Shown here: positions 33,229-44,121 of the stretch, in pieces
Layout: each line of letters opens with the position of its first letter
Position numbering within the stretch: the stretch's first letter is position 1
Origin: Pisolithus tinctorius
Lineage: Eukaryota > Basidiomycota > Agaricomycetes > Boletales > Pisolithaceae
DNA: 64,000 nucleotides
Direction of reading: 5' to 3'
Assembly: GCA_024663395.1 (NCBI GenBank)
Contig: JANFAH010000102.1
Location: 1-64,000 of the forward strand
Program-made: the position numbers and the translations under genes
The notes under the pieces: generated by a model
Database searches by the model: none
Seen by the model: only the letters and a program-made list of their open reading frames with translations
Told to the model about the DNA's origin: nothing

Positions 33229-35389
33229 ATGTCGGACTTGAATCGCTACTCTTCATTATCTTCCTCCCTCACATCCTGTCATCCACCTGGTTCACGTCAC
33301 TACTACAACGTCCCAAGTCGGTCTCTGGGCTCCGCGGGAATGACTGGCTCACCCTACTCCACATCTACACAGTTTCGTTCAGACTCGACGCCAGGATCAG
33401 ACTTGGGACGATTTTTGCCAGTTGCTCACTCTGTGAAGTCATTTAGCCCATATCAGAAGGCAAATTTGGGTTGTAGCCCTTATTCCTCTGCAGTCTCTGC
33501 GTCTTCCGCTGAATCTCCCTTGTCCGCTGCCTCCTCGGCGAATGAAAGCCCCCTTCCAGAGCCTCTTATCGACATGGACTACGACGGGCACGCTCAGATC
33601 GTCAGCGGGAACGACGATTGGTGCTCTTACTTACCATCCGACGACATCACTGCGTCTGGCTACCAGTACGGAAATGGCCCTTGCGCATATCCGCTTTCGA
33701 CCTATGCAGCCGAGAATCCTGATATCTACAAGCAACCTGTCGCGGGATTGCTTCCCATGAACATGTCCGTTGCCATGAAATACTCGTGGTCCCCACTGGC
33801 CAAACGATTTCAGCCGCTATTTCCACAAGGGCAGCAGAACCCGCGAAGTGAAAATAATTATTCTTCGCCTCTCGCTGCTCCCCCTTCCCTGCAATCTGCA
33901 ACAGGTCCTACGTGTTCCCCTGCGCAGCCGTTTGCACCAGATCTCGAGAAGACGGACCTTGTTTATCCCCATACAGCTCCATCGCCCCAACACTCCATCA
34001 CCGCACCTGTGCCGCAATCCCACACGACAGCTCTTGCTGACTACATGTCTACTCAACATCATCGCACTGTCAAACGGGAAACGGAGTCGGGCTTTCCGGA
34101 CTTGTACGATCGAGGAGGGGACACAGTCAGCTCGAGTCATCCCATGGGTGTGCTTGGCGCTTCCTATGAACCAGGTACGCATAATTCCATTCCTGACATG
34201 TTTACAACGAACGTATATTATGCAGGGTCGGTAGCCTCACCGCCTAGCGAGTCCATTGCACTGCCATCGATGCCGTATATGCAGAGCTCTGTCGCGCAAA
34301 GTGCGATCGCAGCCATGCCTATATTGTCCGCCCCCATTCCTCGCCACTCAGCGTATTATGGAGGCTCACTCGTCAGTAACTGCGAGCGTACGTGCCACGA
34401 ACAGGAACACGAGCAACACGAGCGGCAGGCGCTGCGAGTGAATATACAGAGCTTGCAGGAGCAGCGGACGGTTCGGCCCGCCGAAGTGTCCCCGGTGACG
34501 GGCTTCACAGGATTACCGAACATGGACGACGATGCCGAAGGAGAGCCGGACGAAATGCCGTTTAACCTCCACGAGGACGATGTGAATGATGGGTGTAGTA
34601 CGGGTCATTTTCACACCGCGAGGGTTGAGGGGGTTGTGCGTTGCACCAGCAATCCAAGCAGGGAAACGGCGGCGAGCAATGGGACGGTTAGCGAGGATGA
34701 CGAAGATGCGGAAGGTGTCGAGGATTGTTCTGTTCATGGTGGTACTGACGACTACAAGTTGGATCTGGGGGATGAACAGGATGAGGACGATGAGGACGGT
34801 GATTTTGTGCCACGGCGACGTACTACGCCAAGGAACACGAGGGGCTTACGTGCTCGATCCTCGGCAGGCAGGAATTCGGCGCGATACCAGCCTTACGGTG
34901 ACGACGGTTCTGTGAAGCGTGCCTCTAAATCTCCTCTCATATCTGCGTCAGACTTATGTCCAGGGCCATCCGGGAAGTCGAAGAAAAACGCCCGCACCCT
35001 CCCTATTCCCGTCCCTATTCCAAATCTCACGAAGAAGTCGAGGGGTCGTCGGGTTCCGACTGTCCAGACCATCAGCAACTGTGCACGAGGTCAACGAGAT
35101 GCGGGACTGAGCGCTCGCATCTATCTTTGTGACGTCAGCGGGTGTGGGAAGTGTTTTGCGAGGGGTGAGCACCTCAAGAGACATATCAGAAGTATCCACA
35201 CCCATGAGAAGCGTACGTCACGACTTTATTCCACTCGGGCGCAGTGTGCTCACCGGTGCCGCAGCGCACAGATGTCCTTTTCCTGGATGCGGCAAGGAAT
35301 TCAGTCGTCATGATAATCTCGGTCAACATATGAAAGTACACAAAGACTCCCCGAAGCTCCTTGATCACATGAAGGCCGACGAGGTTTAA
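33229..35389 (+). CDS. C2H2 zinc-finger transcription factor (paralogue 2)
   Basis: Start chosen at 33229 (MSDLNRYSSLSS); the frame is open 80 codons further up, but that part looks like translated leader. Long Ser/Pro-rich region, then an acidic stretch at about residues 430-540 (DEDDEDGDF, EDDEDAEGVED), then the motif PIPNLTKKSRGRRVPT and finger 1, YLCDVSGCGKCFARGEHLKRH, followed by IRSIHTHEK. An intron (35213-35264, 52 bp) splits the linker exactly as in paralogue 1, and exon 2 gives HRCPFPGCGKEFSRHDNLGQHMKVH and a short tail ending ADEV. The identical IRSIHTHEK linker, intron position and NLTKKSRGRRVP motif show common descent with paralogue 1. About 700 residues. Nuclear regulator with unknown targets. 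Confidence 0.87.
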
Positions 35390-36660
35390 AGCCCCCTTGT
35401 AGTTTGCGAGCCTAGTCCGAGGAGTTTCCCAGCTCGCGACCGCCCTGACGGCAGTCGGACTTTACAAGGCAAGGAACGACCTCTTTGGTTGCATTAACAC
35501 GTTCTCTCCTCTTCTCTCAATATGCGACATGTTCCTCTGTCAATCTCATCCGTCGACGGTCACTCTCCACGATCCAGACCATTAATTTGCCTTATGTTTC
35601 CGGTTCCGTTCTATCCCCAGCATTCTCCAGCGTTCAGTTTCCGTTTTCTCGCCTAGTTATGCCCACGTCTACCAACGTCTGATCTTCCCACGCTTCAATG
35701 AACCTTCGCGCTCATACGCTCATGCTCTATGGTGGCATTTGACTCCATTTTGTGGTTTATGGGACTTTGTATTGGGATCTCTCGGTTTTTGGTCAACGCA
35801 ACGTTCATAACGCCATGACTTCGCTTCCGCCATTTCCTCCCTCCTTCTCGTCATTATTACCCCGTGCGCCTGTTGGCGTATGCCGTTCTGGTGGATGCCC
35901 AGAAGCCTACGAGCCTTACGTGCCCTTTCACGACGTGCCGTGTATTATCTTATCGCCGTTCAGATGAGGACGGTTTGGGTTTGTATCATTATTCTGCATT
36001 GTTCATATACACATACACAACCACGGAGATGGACCCTTTTTCCTCGCTGGGATCAATGATTATATTCTATCATCATGTTGGTGTATGTAGCCTACGTACG
36101 TTATGTTTGTAAACTAAGAAAAGTTCTTGCAGGAATTTATGGGTGGCAATTTTTGTCTAAGGCCAGAATTTCGTGGAACTGTGTTTCATGTAGCAGGCGA
36201 GTGGATGGTTTGAAATGGTCCCCCTTTCACAAAAAACGTGGCATGGTCCGATGGAAACCGTCGCCCACGCACGGCAGAGCCATCAATGTGTCACATCGAT
36301 CGTTTGAACGTGATTTCGCATGCGCGTTCATTTGGGACTCTTCCACAGTGACACTGGTTTTTTGCTTGGGGAGAAAAATCAAGAAAAAGAAAGATCATTC
36401 CGGCGGAGTACTCGCCGTACGATTATGATTACATTACAATGGACCCAAATGAGAAATACAGCTACTGTGCGCGGAGACAATAAGATGTCTATGAGCGGCC
36501 AAAAGTGCCCTCCCATACCGTAGTGTGACAAGAAAGGACTTGTGAGGTACAGGAATTCGTATTAAGGATAGCTCCAGGGGAATCTGACAGTGACAGTTGC
36601 GATTTCGCCCAACGGCGGTTCATCGTAACACGGAATCACAGATTTGAAACGAGGAGCGTA
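35390..36660. other. Intergenic, convergent 3' ends
   Basis: 3' flanks of the C2H2 gene and of centrin. Short open frames only (longest 117 codons, 36075-36428, with a KKKKDH run), no motifs. I see nothing else. Confidence 0.5.
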
Positions 36661-37545
36661 TTATGCATCATCGGTCATTATGGCGAAGAACTCCTGTTCA
36701 TTGATCTCGCCGTCCTGGTCGAGGTCGAATTCGTCTATCATTGCTTGCCTAGGAAATGGAAGCCGGAGGTTAGCAAATTTGGAACACAGAAAATATCAAG
36801 TCTTTTTATTTTGGGAAATAGCGGTGAATAAATTGGGGCGCTGCAATGGAAGACGAGACCGCACAGCAATGTAGACGGAAACAGGGCATTGGGTTGAAGT
36901 GCTGCGCCTAGCTGGATCTTGCCACCCCAAAAAAGTGAAGATTGATGACACCTACAGCTCGTCGTCTTCCAATCGGTCACCAATCTCCTTCGCCACTCTT
37001 CTGAGATTCCGTAGGCTGATCTTTCCTGTGTTATCGTCGTCGAATAATTGAAAAGCCCGACGAATTTCATCCATCGGATCTCTGGCGAGTATCCGCTCGC
37101 TCACTGGAATGCACGGTCAGCAGCGAGTCTCTATACCAGATTCGGGTGAGAAGAGCCTTCCGTAAAACTGTCCGCTGACACAGACTAATGAAACACTGCG
37201 TGGAGTGCTTGCTATTTATGTGCGTGCAGGCAGCTGCCACCAAGCGGCATGCTAGTACTCGAGTTGGAACGAAACGAGGACTCAACTGATTTTAGCGAAA
37301 TCCTCAAAGTCTATGAGGCCATGCCCACTCTTGTCGTGGTCCCTAAGTATCTTCAGGACCTCCGCCTTCTTCATGTCAAAGCCCAAAGCGCGCATCGCGA
37401 CCTTGAGCTCGTGGTAGTCCAACGACCCATCCTTGTCGGTGTCGAAGAGTTCGAATGCCTCTTTAATCTCTTGTTTTTGTTCATCTGTCAATTCTGGACG
37501 CGTGTGGGTGCGTCTCTTGGCTTTTTGCGCTGACGTCGAGTACAT
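36661..37545 (-). CDS. Centrin (Cdc31/caltractin)
   Basis: Calcium-binding EF-hand protein of spindle pole bodies and nuclear pores. Three exons: 37545 to about 37291, about 37100 to 36955, and about 36747 to 36661. Basic N-terminus ([14 protein letters not shown]), then EF1 [18 protein letters not shown]2 [15 protein letters not shown], then [18 protein letters not shown]3 [17 protein letters not shown]4 [15 protein letters not shown] and the end AIMTDDA. The phrase ERDP-like (ARDPMDEI) and [11 protein letters not shown] with RVAKEIGD are diagnostic of centrins against calmodulin. The second intron is long for this window (about 210 bp). All four loops keep acidic ligands at positions 1, 3 and 12, except that EF3 ends in N. 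Confidence 0.93.
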
Positions 37546-37693
37546 CGTTGAACGTGTTAAAAGTTACGACTGGCTTGTGTAGGTACACGTGGTCACGTGA
37601 CACAACGCGTGTTAGACCCTGGACACTCCTTTAATGAGACCACAGGCATCACCGCATTAGTGCAAGTACTCCTTCCACCGTCATCCCGGTGTG

Positions 37694-37733
37694 TGATAAT
37701 TGATTGGTCACTGGATTTCAGTGACATTTATCA
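37694..37733. promoter_or_regulatory. Nested palindrome upstream of finger gene 1
   Basis: tgataa ... tcactg ... cagtga ... ttatca: two nested inverted repeats in 40 bp. Spacing on the left is longer by a ttgattgg insert. A related copy follows at 37798-37830. Could be a binding site for a dimeric factor or a cruciform-forming sequence. Confidence 0.4.
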
Positions 37734-37797
37734 CAGCGGTCAAGTACTCAGAAGTACTTCTGAACCTGCGTTCAATCCACCATCGTCTCACTGAGTA

Positions 37798-37830
37798 ATC
37801 GATTGGCTGCTGGATCACAGTGACATCGAT
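37798..37830. promoter_or_regulatory. Second copy of the palindromic repeat
   Basis: atcgat...tggctgctggatcacagtgac...atcgat. Shares gattgg.(c)tgctgga/cactgga and cagtgacat with the first copy at 37694-37733; 45 bp upstream of the start codon of finger gene 1. Confidence 0.4.
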
Positions 37831-37874
37831 CACTACCGCACCATCTGTTACAGTGGTTGTCCACTTGAGACAAG

Positions 37875-38708
37875 ATGGTAGATTGTGAACGCTGTGAACG
37901 CGGTTTCCCGCATCAGTCGGCGTACTTGCAGCATATCCGCGACTCCCGCTCGCACAACATCTGCGACGATTGTGATAAAGATTATTTGCACGAAATCGAC
38001 CTCATCCAACATTATAAAGGCAGCTCTTGCCATCATTACTGCGCCGATTGTGATACCCACTTTGATGATGAAGATGAACTCATCCATCATTATCGCACGG
38101 CAAACGGTCATGCCTATTGTGGCTGGTGCGACAAGGTACTGAAGGGCCAACGTGGACTCGATGATCATAACAAAAGTTGCCACTACTGCTGCAGGAAATG
38201 TGGGCGCTGTTTTCGAACTGAGAACGAGCTTAGACATGTGAGTATCTCATCTGCTATCATTCCTCGGTCACTAGTTGATATTCCATCGTTGATAGCACTT
38301 GAAGTCCAAAACCCACCGAAAAGCGGACATTCCTTGTCGCTGCGGCCGTTATTTCATCTCTACCGCTGCGTGGATTCTTCATTTTGAACAAGGCTTTTGC
38401 CCCATAGTGCCAAATGTTGACCGCTATCTGGTGAAGCAGCATGTGGGTGAAATCGAGCTCTGTGGTCGCGGCCGTGGCCTCCTTGTAACGGAGTTCGTTA
38501 TGGACCTCTTTTCAAATATCTACTTGACCTGATGCATCGTTTTAGAAGCTCTGATTACGAAAACGGAATTTATCGATGCCCCGATCCTTCTTGTACAAAG
38601 CAGTTTGGCGCTCTATTCCAGCACATCGAAAGCGAATCATGCAATGCCAGGGAGGATCAGGCTTTAAAACTGCTGGCTAAAGTCGACAGAAGGATCTACG
38701 GCGCGTAG
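37875..38708 (+). CDS. Multi-C2H2 finger protein, tandem copy 1
   Basis: Three exons: 37875-38236 (ending LRH), about 38299-38449, and about 38497-38708. The protein starts MVDCERCERGF and carries at least five irregular fingers of C-x2-C-x12-H-x5-H or C-x2-C-x12-H-x4/5-H type: CERCERGF...HIRDSRSH, CDDCDKDY, CADCDTHF, CGWCDKVL, CRKCGRCF, then after the introns CRCGRYF and CPDPSCTKQF...HIESESC. The second intron (GTGAAATCG to AACGGAG, 47 bp) restores the frame so that YGPLFKYLLDLMHRF aligns with LLDLNRHL of copy 2. Length about 240 residues. Spacing suits RNA or DNA binding; this family occurs in mushrooms without known function. Tandem with copy 2, same strand. Confidence 0.75.
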
Positions 38709-39021
38709 ACCTCTTGAGTGGTCCCTTTGTTGCTTTCTTCCATTTCTCCAATGCTTCATGGACGGTGGCAGCGGAAACTGTACCTGCCCACAAACTTGTA
38801 TGTGTGTACATTAGAAAGATGCCTGAACAACATGGATACAATGCCTCCACATCGTTCGCTGGACCATGATAATCAGTGCTTACGTGAACCGATTTCACGT
38901 GAAACGAGTGACTGGCGCGTCGGAGTCCAGAATTCAGGGTCGGGGGTATAAAGCAGAGACGCGTCCGCATTACACGTCTTCAACGTAGACCACCGCGTCA
39001 CCAGTCCTCAGATCTTCAGAA
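38709..39021. other. Intergenic with promoter of finger gene 2
   Basis: TATAAAG at 38947-38953, 69 bp upstream of the ATG at 39022. The palindromic repeats of copy 1 are not repeated here. Confidence 0.5.
38947..38953 (+). promoter_or_regulatory. TATA box (TATAAAG) of finger gene 2
   Basis: ggggTATAAAGcag, 69 bp upstream of the start codon. Confidence 0.55.
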
Positions 39022-39944
39022 ATGAGCTACTGCGATCGCTGCGATCGTGATTTCTCCTCCCACTATGCTTACCGTCAACACATTCGCGACTCCGCGAGTC
39101 ACAACCTCTGCGATGACTGTGGTATAGACTTCTCTTCTTGGCGGGGTCTCAAAGAACACTGGGTGCAGAGTCCTGACCACGATTACTGCCAATACTGCGA
39201 CGAGCATTTTTCTGGCTGGTCTGATCTCATTGACCACTATCGCAACGATCATGACTACTGTGAAACGTGTAACAGGATCTTCAAGAACGAAAACGGGCTA
39301 CACGAGCACAACAGGCAGAGTCACAAGGACCGCTACTGCGTTTCGTGCAGGCGTATCTTCCGATCTGAGAACAATCTCAACTCCGCAAGTTTTCTTTGTT
39401 CTGGTGAAGCTGTTGCTTGATTTTTGTTCCATAGCATTTGAAATCCAGCATTCACAAACCGAAGGACGTGAAGTGTCCCTTCTATGGATGTGACATGGCT
39501 TTCGTCTCCAAGTCTGCTCTGATACTTCATCTCGAATCCGGTTCTTGTCAGTCCGGGGTTAACCGTCAGAAGGTGAACCAATACGTACGTCAGATGGACC
39601 GCAACAACGTCATTACCAATCCGTCGCGTCTTCTCACCGGTGGTGATGACACCACCGTGGATTATATCGCATCTGAAAGGTCTTGGAATGGTCAAGCATA
39701 CGAATGTGTGCTTTGCCACTCCCGTTTCGCGGCGTTGCTCGATCTTAATCGCCACTTGGCGAGCCCCCGTCACCAGGACAAGATCTATAAATGCCCTCTC
39801 AGCTCCTGCGGGATACACTTCCGCACTCTCAGTGCATTATGCCAGCACGTTGAGAGTGAGAGGTGTGGTATTATGAAGTTCCAGGTTGTTAGGCACACAC
39901 TGGACAACATGTTGTCCGGTATTGGTCGCATCGGATATTACTGA
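39022..39944 (+). CDS. Multi-C2H2 finger protein, tandem copy 2
   Basis: Two exons, 39022-39384 and 39435-39944, about 290 residues. Starts MSYCDRCDRDF; fingers CDRCDRDF...HIRDSASH, CDDCGIDF, CQYCDEHF, CETCNRIF...EHNRQSH, CVSCRRIF, then after the intron CPFYGCDMAF...HLESGSC, CVLCHSRF...HLASPRH and CPLSSCGIHF...HVESERC. The intron has a GC donor (AACTCC|GCAAGT, 39385-39434, 50 bp) at the position where copy 1 has a GT donor; translating through would soon stop (GEAVA*). The paralogue of 37875-38708: same finger order, same intron position. The C-terminal part is longer by about 45 residues. Role unknown; nucleic-acid binding inferred from the fingers. Confidence 0.82.
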
Positions 39945-40372
39945 AGCAAGTAACCTAAGGAATCCCCTACTGTAAACTTCTAGTCTCTGTCTACAACGTG
40001 TATCAGTATAGTTCTGGAGATCGTAACATATGATAAATACTTACGTGGTTTGTCCGTGGTCATGCAATATATGGGCGTTTTCGATGTCAAACAAAATGAG
40101 TTGGGGATTGCCGCAGTTGTCGTATTTACCATGATGTTTGGACGGTCGCCCTTTTTTGCAGCGTCTTGCATCTTCTCGCTATTTCTCTGCAATGGAGTAG
40201 CCGCCAACACGGAAATTATCAACTTCATATCTGACCTACAGCGTTCCGTTGATCTCCCTCAGGTCGGAAATTGGTGAGTCGCCTCTTGACGACTGTCTAC
40301 GGCACAAATAAAGGATCTCGCCGCCCTTTGGACGGTTAGGGCAACACTTAATTCCTCCCACAACGAACGGCG
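39945..40372. other. Intergenic
   Basis: 3' flank of finger gene 2 and promoter of the small membrane protein gene. No coding or RNA signal. Confidence 0.5.
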
Positions 40373-41102
40373 ATGGGCGATTCAACCTGCACCCCTAGGC
40401 ACGCCCTTGCGCGAGGTGTGTGAGGCAGATAAAGGAATCACCCCAACCAGCCCTTCGACGTGCCCTCATGAACTCTGGGTAAGATTAAACCTAGACGACA
40501 CGATCTGGAGAAGTTATCGTGCCTTCACCCTTCGTCTCTCATGGGCCGCTTCTGTAAGTCTTGTCGTTTGCCCAGGGATATCCCAAACACGGAATTCATG
40601 AGACCTTTTTTTTTGCCATTCGTGCTGGTACTGGTGGACTATGGTGGTCACTCGTCTCTCCTCACCCTAGACTCCCGCGGACTTCTTGATAGAACTTTAT
40701 TCGCCAGAGACAGTCTCGACTTTCTTTGCCGGTCAGCACCAGCGGCAGATCACCCTAGCCGAAAATGCCCCTTCATTTCGGGAGGGGCCTCCGTTCCCTA
40801 TCACACGGACCAAGTATGCACGCATACGGGTCGTAGACACTGGCGTGCCCACACCCCAGATTCAGTTAGGTCGCCCTAATCCACGCTTGTCTGATCAGGT
40901 GGTCGTACCCAACGTTCACTTCATTCTCATCCTGGAACCGCTGTATTGGGGTGTCCTGCCAGCTTCGCAATTGCCGACCGTATGCTTCCTCATCCCTGTT
41001 CTCCTGGCGGCCGCAATGGCAGTCCCACGAGTCCTCGCTTATCTCGATCCGTTCGTATTGCAAGCCAGGGAGGATATGGTATCTTTGGACAAGGAACAGT
41101 GA
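40373..41102 (+). CDS. Unrecognised small membrane protein (predicted, three exons)
   Basis: Predicted from splice signals: exon 1 40373-40415 (MGDSTCTPRHALAR), exon 2 about 40496-40552 (DDTIWRSYRAFTLRLSWAAS; acceptor CCTAG, donor GTAAGT) and exon 3 about 40675-41102 (TPADFLIELYSPETVSTFFAG...). Frames join at both introns without stops to give about 175 residues. Exon 3 ends with one or two hydrophobic helices (FILILEPLYWGVLPA and PTVCFLIPVLLAAAMAVP) and a charged tail AREDMVSLDKEQ. The first ~110 residues look like a soluble beta-rich domain. I do not recognise the family; an ER or Golgi membrane protein with a cytosolic or lumenal head is plausible. The third exon is the best supported part. 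Confidence 0.5.
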
Positions 41103-41379
41103 ATGCGCATTTTGGCCTTCAGATCAGGTTCTGGGCACGCACTTGTGGCGTGCATGGCGCAGAAGAGTGGATCTAACTGCGCACGGAGAGGAAAGCACGA
41201 ACATTCATGGAGATTCGATGATCATACTAAATCTCACAACGCACACGATACAGGGCTAAATTGGACCCCTGCACGTTACCCCCCACCTAATAACATTTCC
41301 ATAGAAATAAACCGAAACACACGTAACTCTCGTATTCATATTGATCCCAACATGCTACAGCTGCGGACAGAGGAATCAT

Positions 41380-44121
41380 TCAAGCAACGCTTTCCAATTC
41401 AACTAAGTGCACCGCTGCGAACCAAGCAAGGATAATCTCCACCCGCGGACCGTGTAATGGGATATTGATATTAAGGGGTTTCTTGTTGCCGTTCGACGCT
41501 TTGTCTGCTGCTGCTTTGCTAGCACGTTCCTTCTGCCTTCTAGCAACAGGCGCAAGCAACATGCGCACACAGTCCAGCGCCTCGACGAGATCGATACGGC
41601 GACTCCCACTGGACGAACATGGTGTTGGCGTGTCACGCTCAGGGGAGCGCGGTGACGGGGTTACGATCCCTTGGGTCGACGATGATGCGATTGGAAAAGA
41701 GGGGTCACTATCTTCAGGATAAAATGACGCCTCTTCAATTAGGCACGTGGAGGGCGATCGTGGGGGTGCCTCGATTTCTGCCCGGCTGCGCAGGGAGTCT
41801 GCTTGCATAGCCGAGTGTGGCAGAACGCCAACCTTCCATCCGGCTGCAAGACGCTCGAGGGCTTCGATAAACTCGGCTTGAGCCATGGATCTGGGAGGGA
41901 GGAAAACAGGGTATCCCTCAAGTCCATCTACGATAACCGCAGTTCTTGCGAAGGTCGTCACAAGGGTGGCAAGTTCTCCAAGCATCATTTGGCAAATGAG
42001 AATGTTGAAATGAGACTCTACTATCAGAGGGTGGTATGTGGTGAAAGCGAGAGGAAGGGTGGAATCTGCAATAGAAGGACGACTTGCAGCACTGTGATTT
42101 CCAGGCCGTACAATTTCCGTTAGCAGATATGCCAACTCCACCCTGCGTGCCAACTCAGCTGGCGAATCTGTGGTTGGAACAGGAGACGGCCCCTCAATGG
42201 TATCAAAGTGGGAGAGGAAACGTTCATGGTCGCGGATGCACTTGCGTAAGTAGCCATCGATTTCGTTACGGACGTCGTCGTCCGCGAGAACCTGTCTGTA
42301 CGCACGCGCTTTTGGACCGTCACTTTTTCCCAGTGGTCCGTCGGGATTTCCTACTTCAACCCCTCCGTACCGGCCGTTGGCCAGGTAGCAAAGTCGAAGC
42401 TCGGCACCATCAACGGCCGAAGTCGTCTTCGCAATGCCCTCGAGCCCGAGAATAGCTGCCTCGATAAGATAAACAGCCTGTTGTAAATACGCTGCGCCTC
42501 TCAAGAACAACAACTGCGGCTCGATGGGGTCGGGTGCATCAGGTAAAACCGATGCATGTAGAAGCGGCTCTCCGCTATCAATATTAAAGGCGTCTGCTGA
42601 TGCGCTCGTCCCATTCGGCGGTGCCCGTCCGTGACTTTTATTTGAGCATTTCTTTTGCTTGGCACTCTTTCCGCGAGGTTCTGTCGGCGAGGTAACGGTC
42701 CGGTGAGCAGTCCGGCCCTTGCGCACAGAGCGGGCTTCCTTGAGGGCATGCGTGAAGTCCTTGACAGCGAGCATGTACTCGTCACGAAAACAGTGGACAA
42801 TGCCACGGGTCCTGAAATATTCCAATCGTTGAGGGTAGGCAGCAATGAGTTCATCCAAAACCTGGGTAGTAGTTGATTCTGCGAGCTGCCTGTTCGCACT
42901 ACATTTAACAGTTAGAAGGTGTATTCTTATTACTTTAGACGTACCGAGAGGGTATCTTTTCATGAAAGAAGTGGACATATCGCGCATCGGGATCGTTAGG
43001 ATCTACGGTGCAAGTTTGCTCCAACACAAAATGCACAACAACGATCCACGCGTACCATGTTTTAGAACTCTTTCAGCGATATCGTCGAACACACTGCCGC
43101 CTTGCATGACCATCACGCTGCTGGCAATCTCGTCAGCTTTGTAAGCCGCTGCAAGCTTTTGCACGGCGAGTGCCCGCAGTCTGTGTACACGCATCGCGCT
43201 CATGGCAACATTTCTTCCACCGCCGACGTTACCTGTACCGTCAAGACCGAGAGCATGGGTAGCCCAAGACGCGCTTCCCCCTCCATTTCGCATGGAGCCC
43301 AGAGCTGCCGCAGAAAGCCCAGAAGACGCACGCACGGATAGTTCAGCTGCCTCGTCGATGAGTCGCCTGATTGCTGCTACGTTACGAAATACACCTGGAT
43401 CAATAGGTGGAGGTGTAGGCCTTCCTGGTATAGGCGCTGGGAATGTAGGTGGTGAGGGATGCAGCGTTTGTACGGAGGGCAACGAGGGGAATGTACCCCC
43501 CGGCGAGTCAGGCGGTGTATAATCCGAGAGGGACCGGAATCCTCTATCAAACTCACCCGAGCGAGGAGAGGGGCGGAAACCAGAGGCTCGTTTCGGAGCA
43601 TTTCCGTTCTGCACTGGCGGTAAAGGCAGAGGCTGACCTTCTGGAGGAGACATAGTGCCAGGGTCCAGATTCAAGACGAGTAGGGATTCCAGCAACTCGA
43701 GTGGGAGTTGAAGCCAAGGTCCCTGATGTGGGAAATCGGCGGGGGAACGCATCGATGATTCAGTTTGCAAGCGAAAAAAAGATGAAATGTGTGTTGAACT
43801 CACATGGTAAGAGCTGATGTATTTCCAGTGTTTGTTCCTGCTGATGCAGAGGACTGGGGGACGTTCGGCTTCGGTCAGGTTATCAACCTGCGGTTGTCCG
43901 GTAGCAGAACTTGACCCGTTCTTGGTGGCAGCCTTCTTGGATTTCTTTTTCTTCTTCTTCTTCTGAGTCGAGGGTAGGGCGACAGGTTGCGGTGAACTGG
44001 TGTCGCACAAGCCCTTCGTTTGCGCAAGATGTTCTTCCCGTCCATTTGGGATTGCCGAACAGGGCGAGCAGTCAGAGTTTTCGCTCTGCCTATTGGTCAT
44101 CTCGGTTCTTGTCGTTTCCAT
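41380..44121 (-). CDS. Large basidiomycete-type protein of unknown function with TPR-like segment
   Basis: Four exons, about 810 residues: 44121 to about 43805 (METTRTEM; next in-frame ATG 44100), about 43722-43063, a short exon about 43000-42945 (DPNDPDARYVHFFHEKIPSR), and about 42900-41380. A Lys run (KKKKKKKSKKAA) suggests nuclear or nucleolar location. Middle: GPWLQLPLELLESLLVLN, a Pro-rich linker, then LRALAVQKLAAAYKADEIASSV and, after the introns, LDELIAAYPQRLEYFRTRG with FRDEYMLAVKDFTHALKEA, which is like a tetratricopeptide pair. Later helices (LELAYLLTEI-like VELAYLLTEIVRPG, FNILICQMMLGEL) and an end ILAWFAAVHLVELESVA. I do not recognise the family; order and conservation-like blocks suggest a scaffold. 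Confidence 0.75.

Larger units (their letters stand above)
37546..37874. other. Divergent promoter region of centrin and finger gene 1
   Basis: Holds palindromic repeats described separately (37694-37733 and 37798-37830). No coding signal. Confidence 0.55.
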
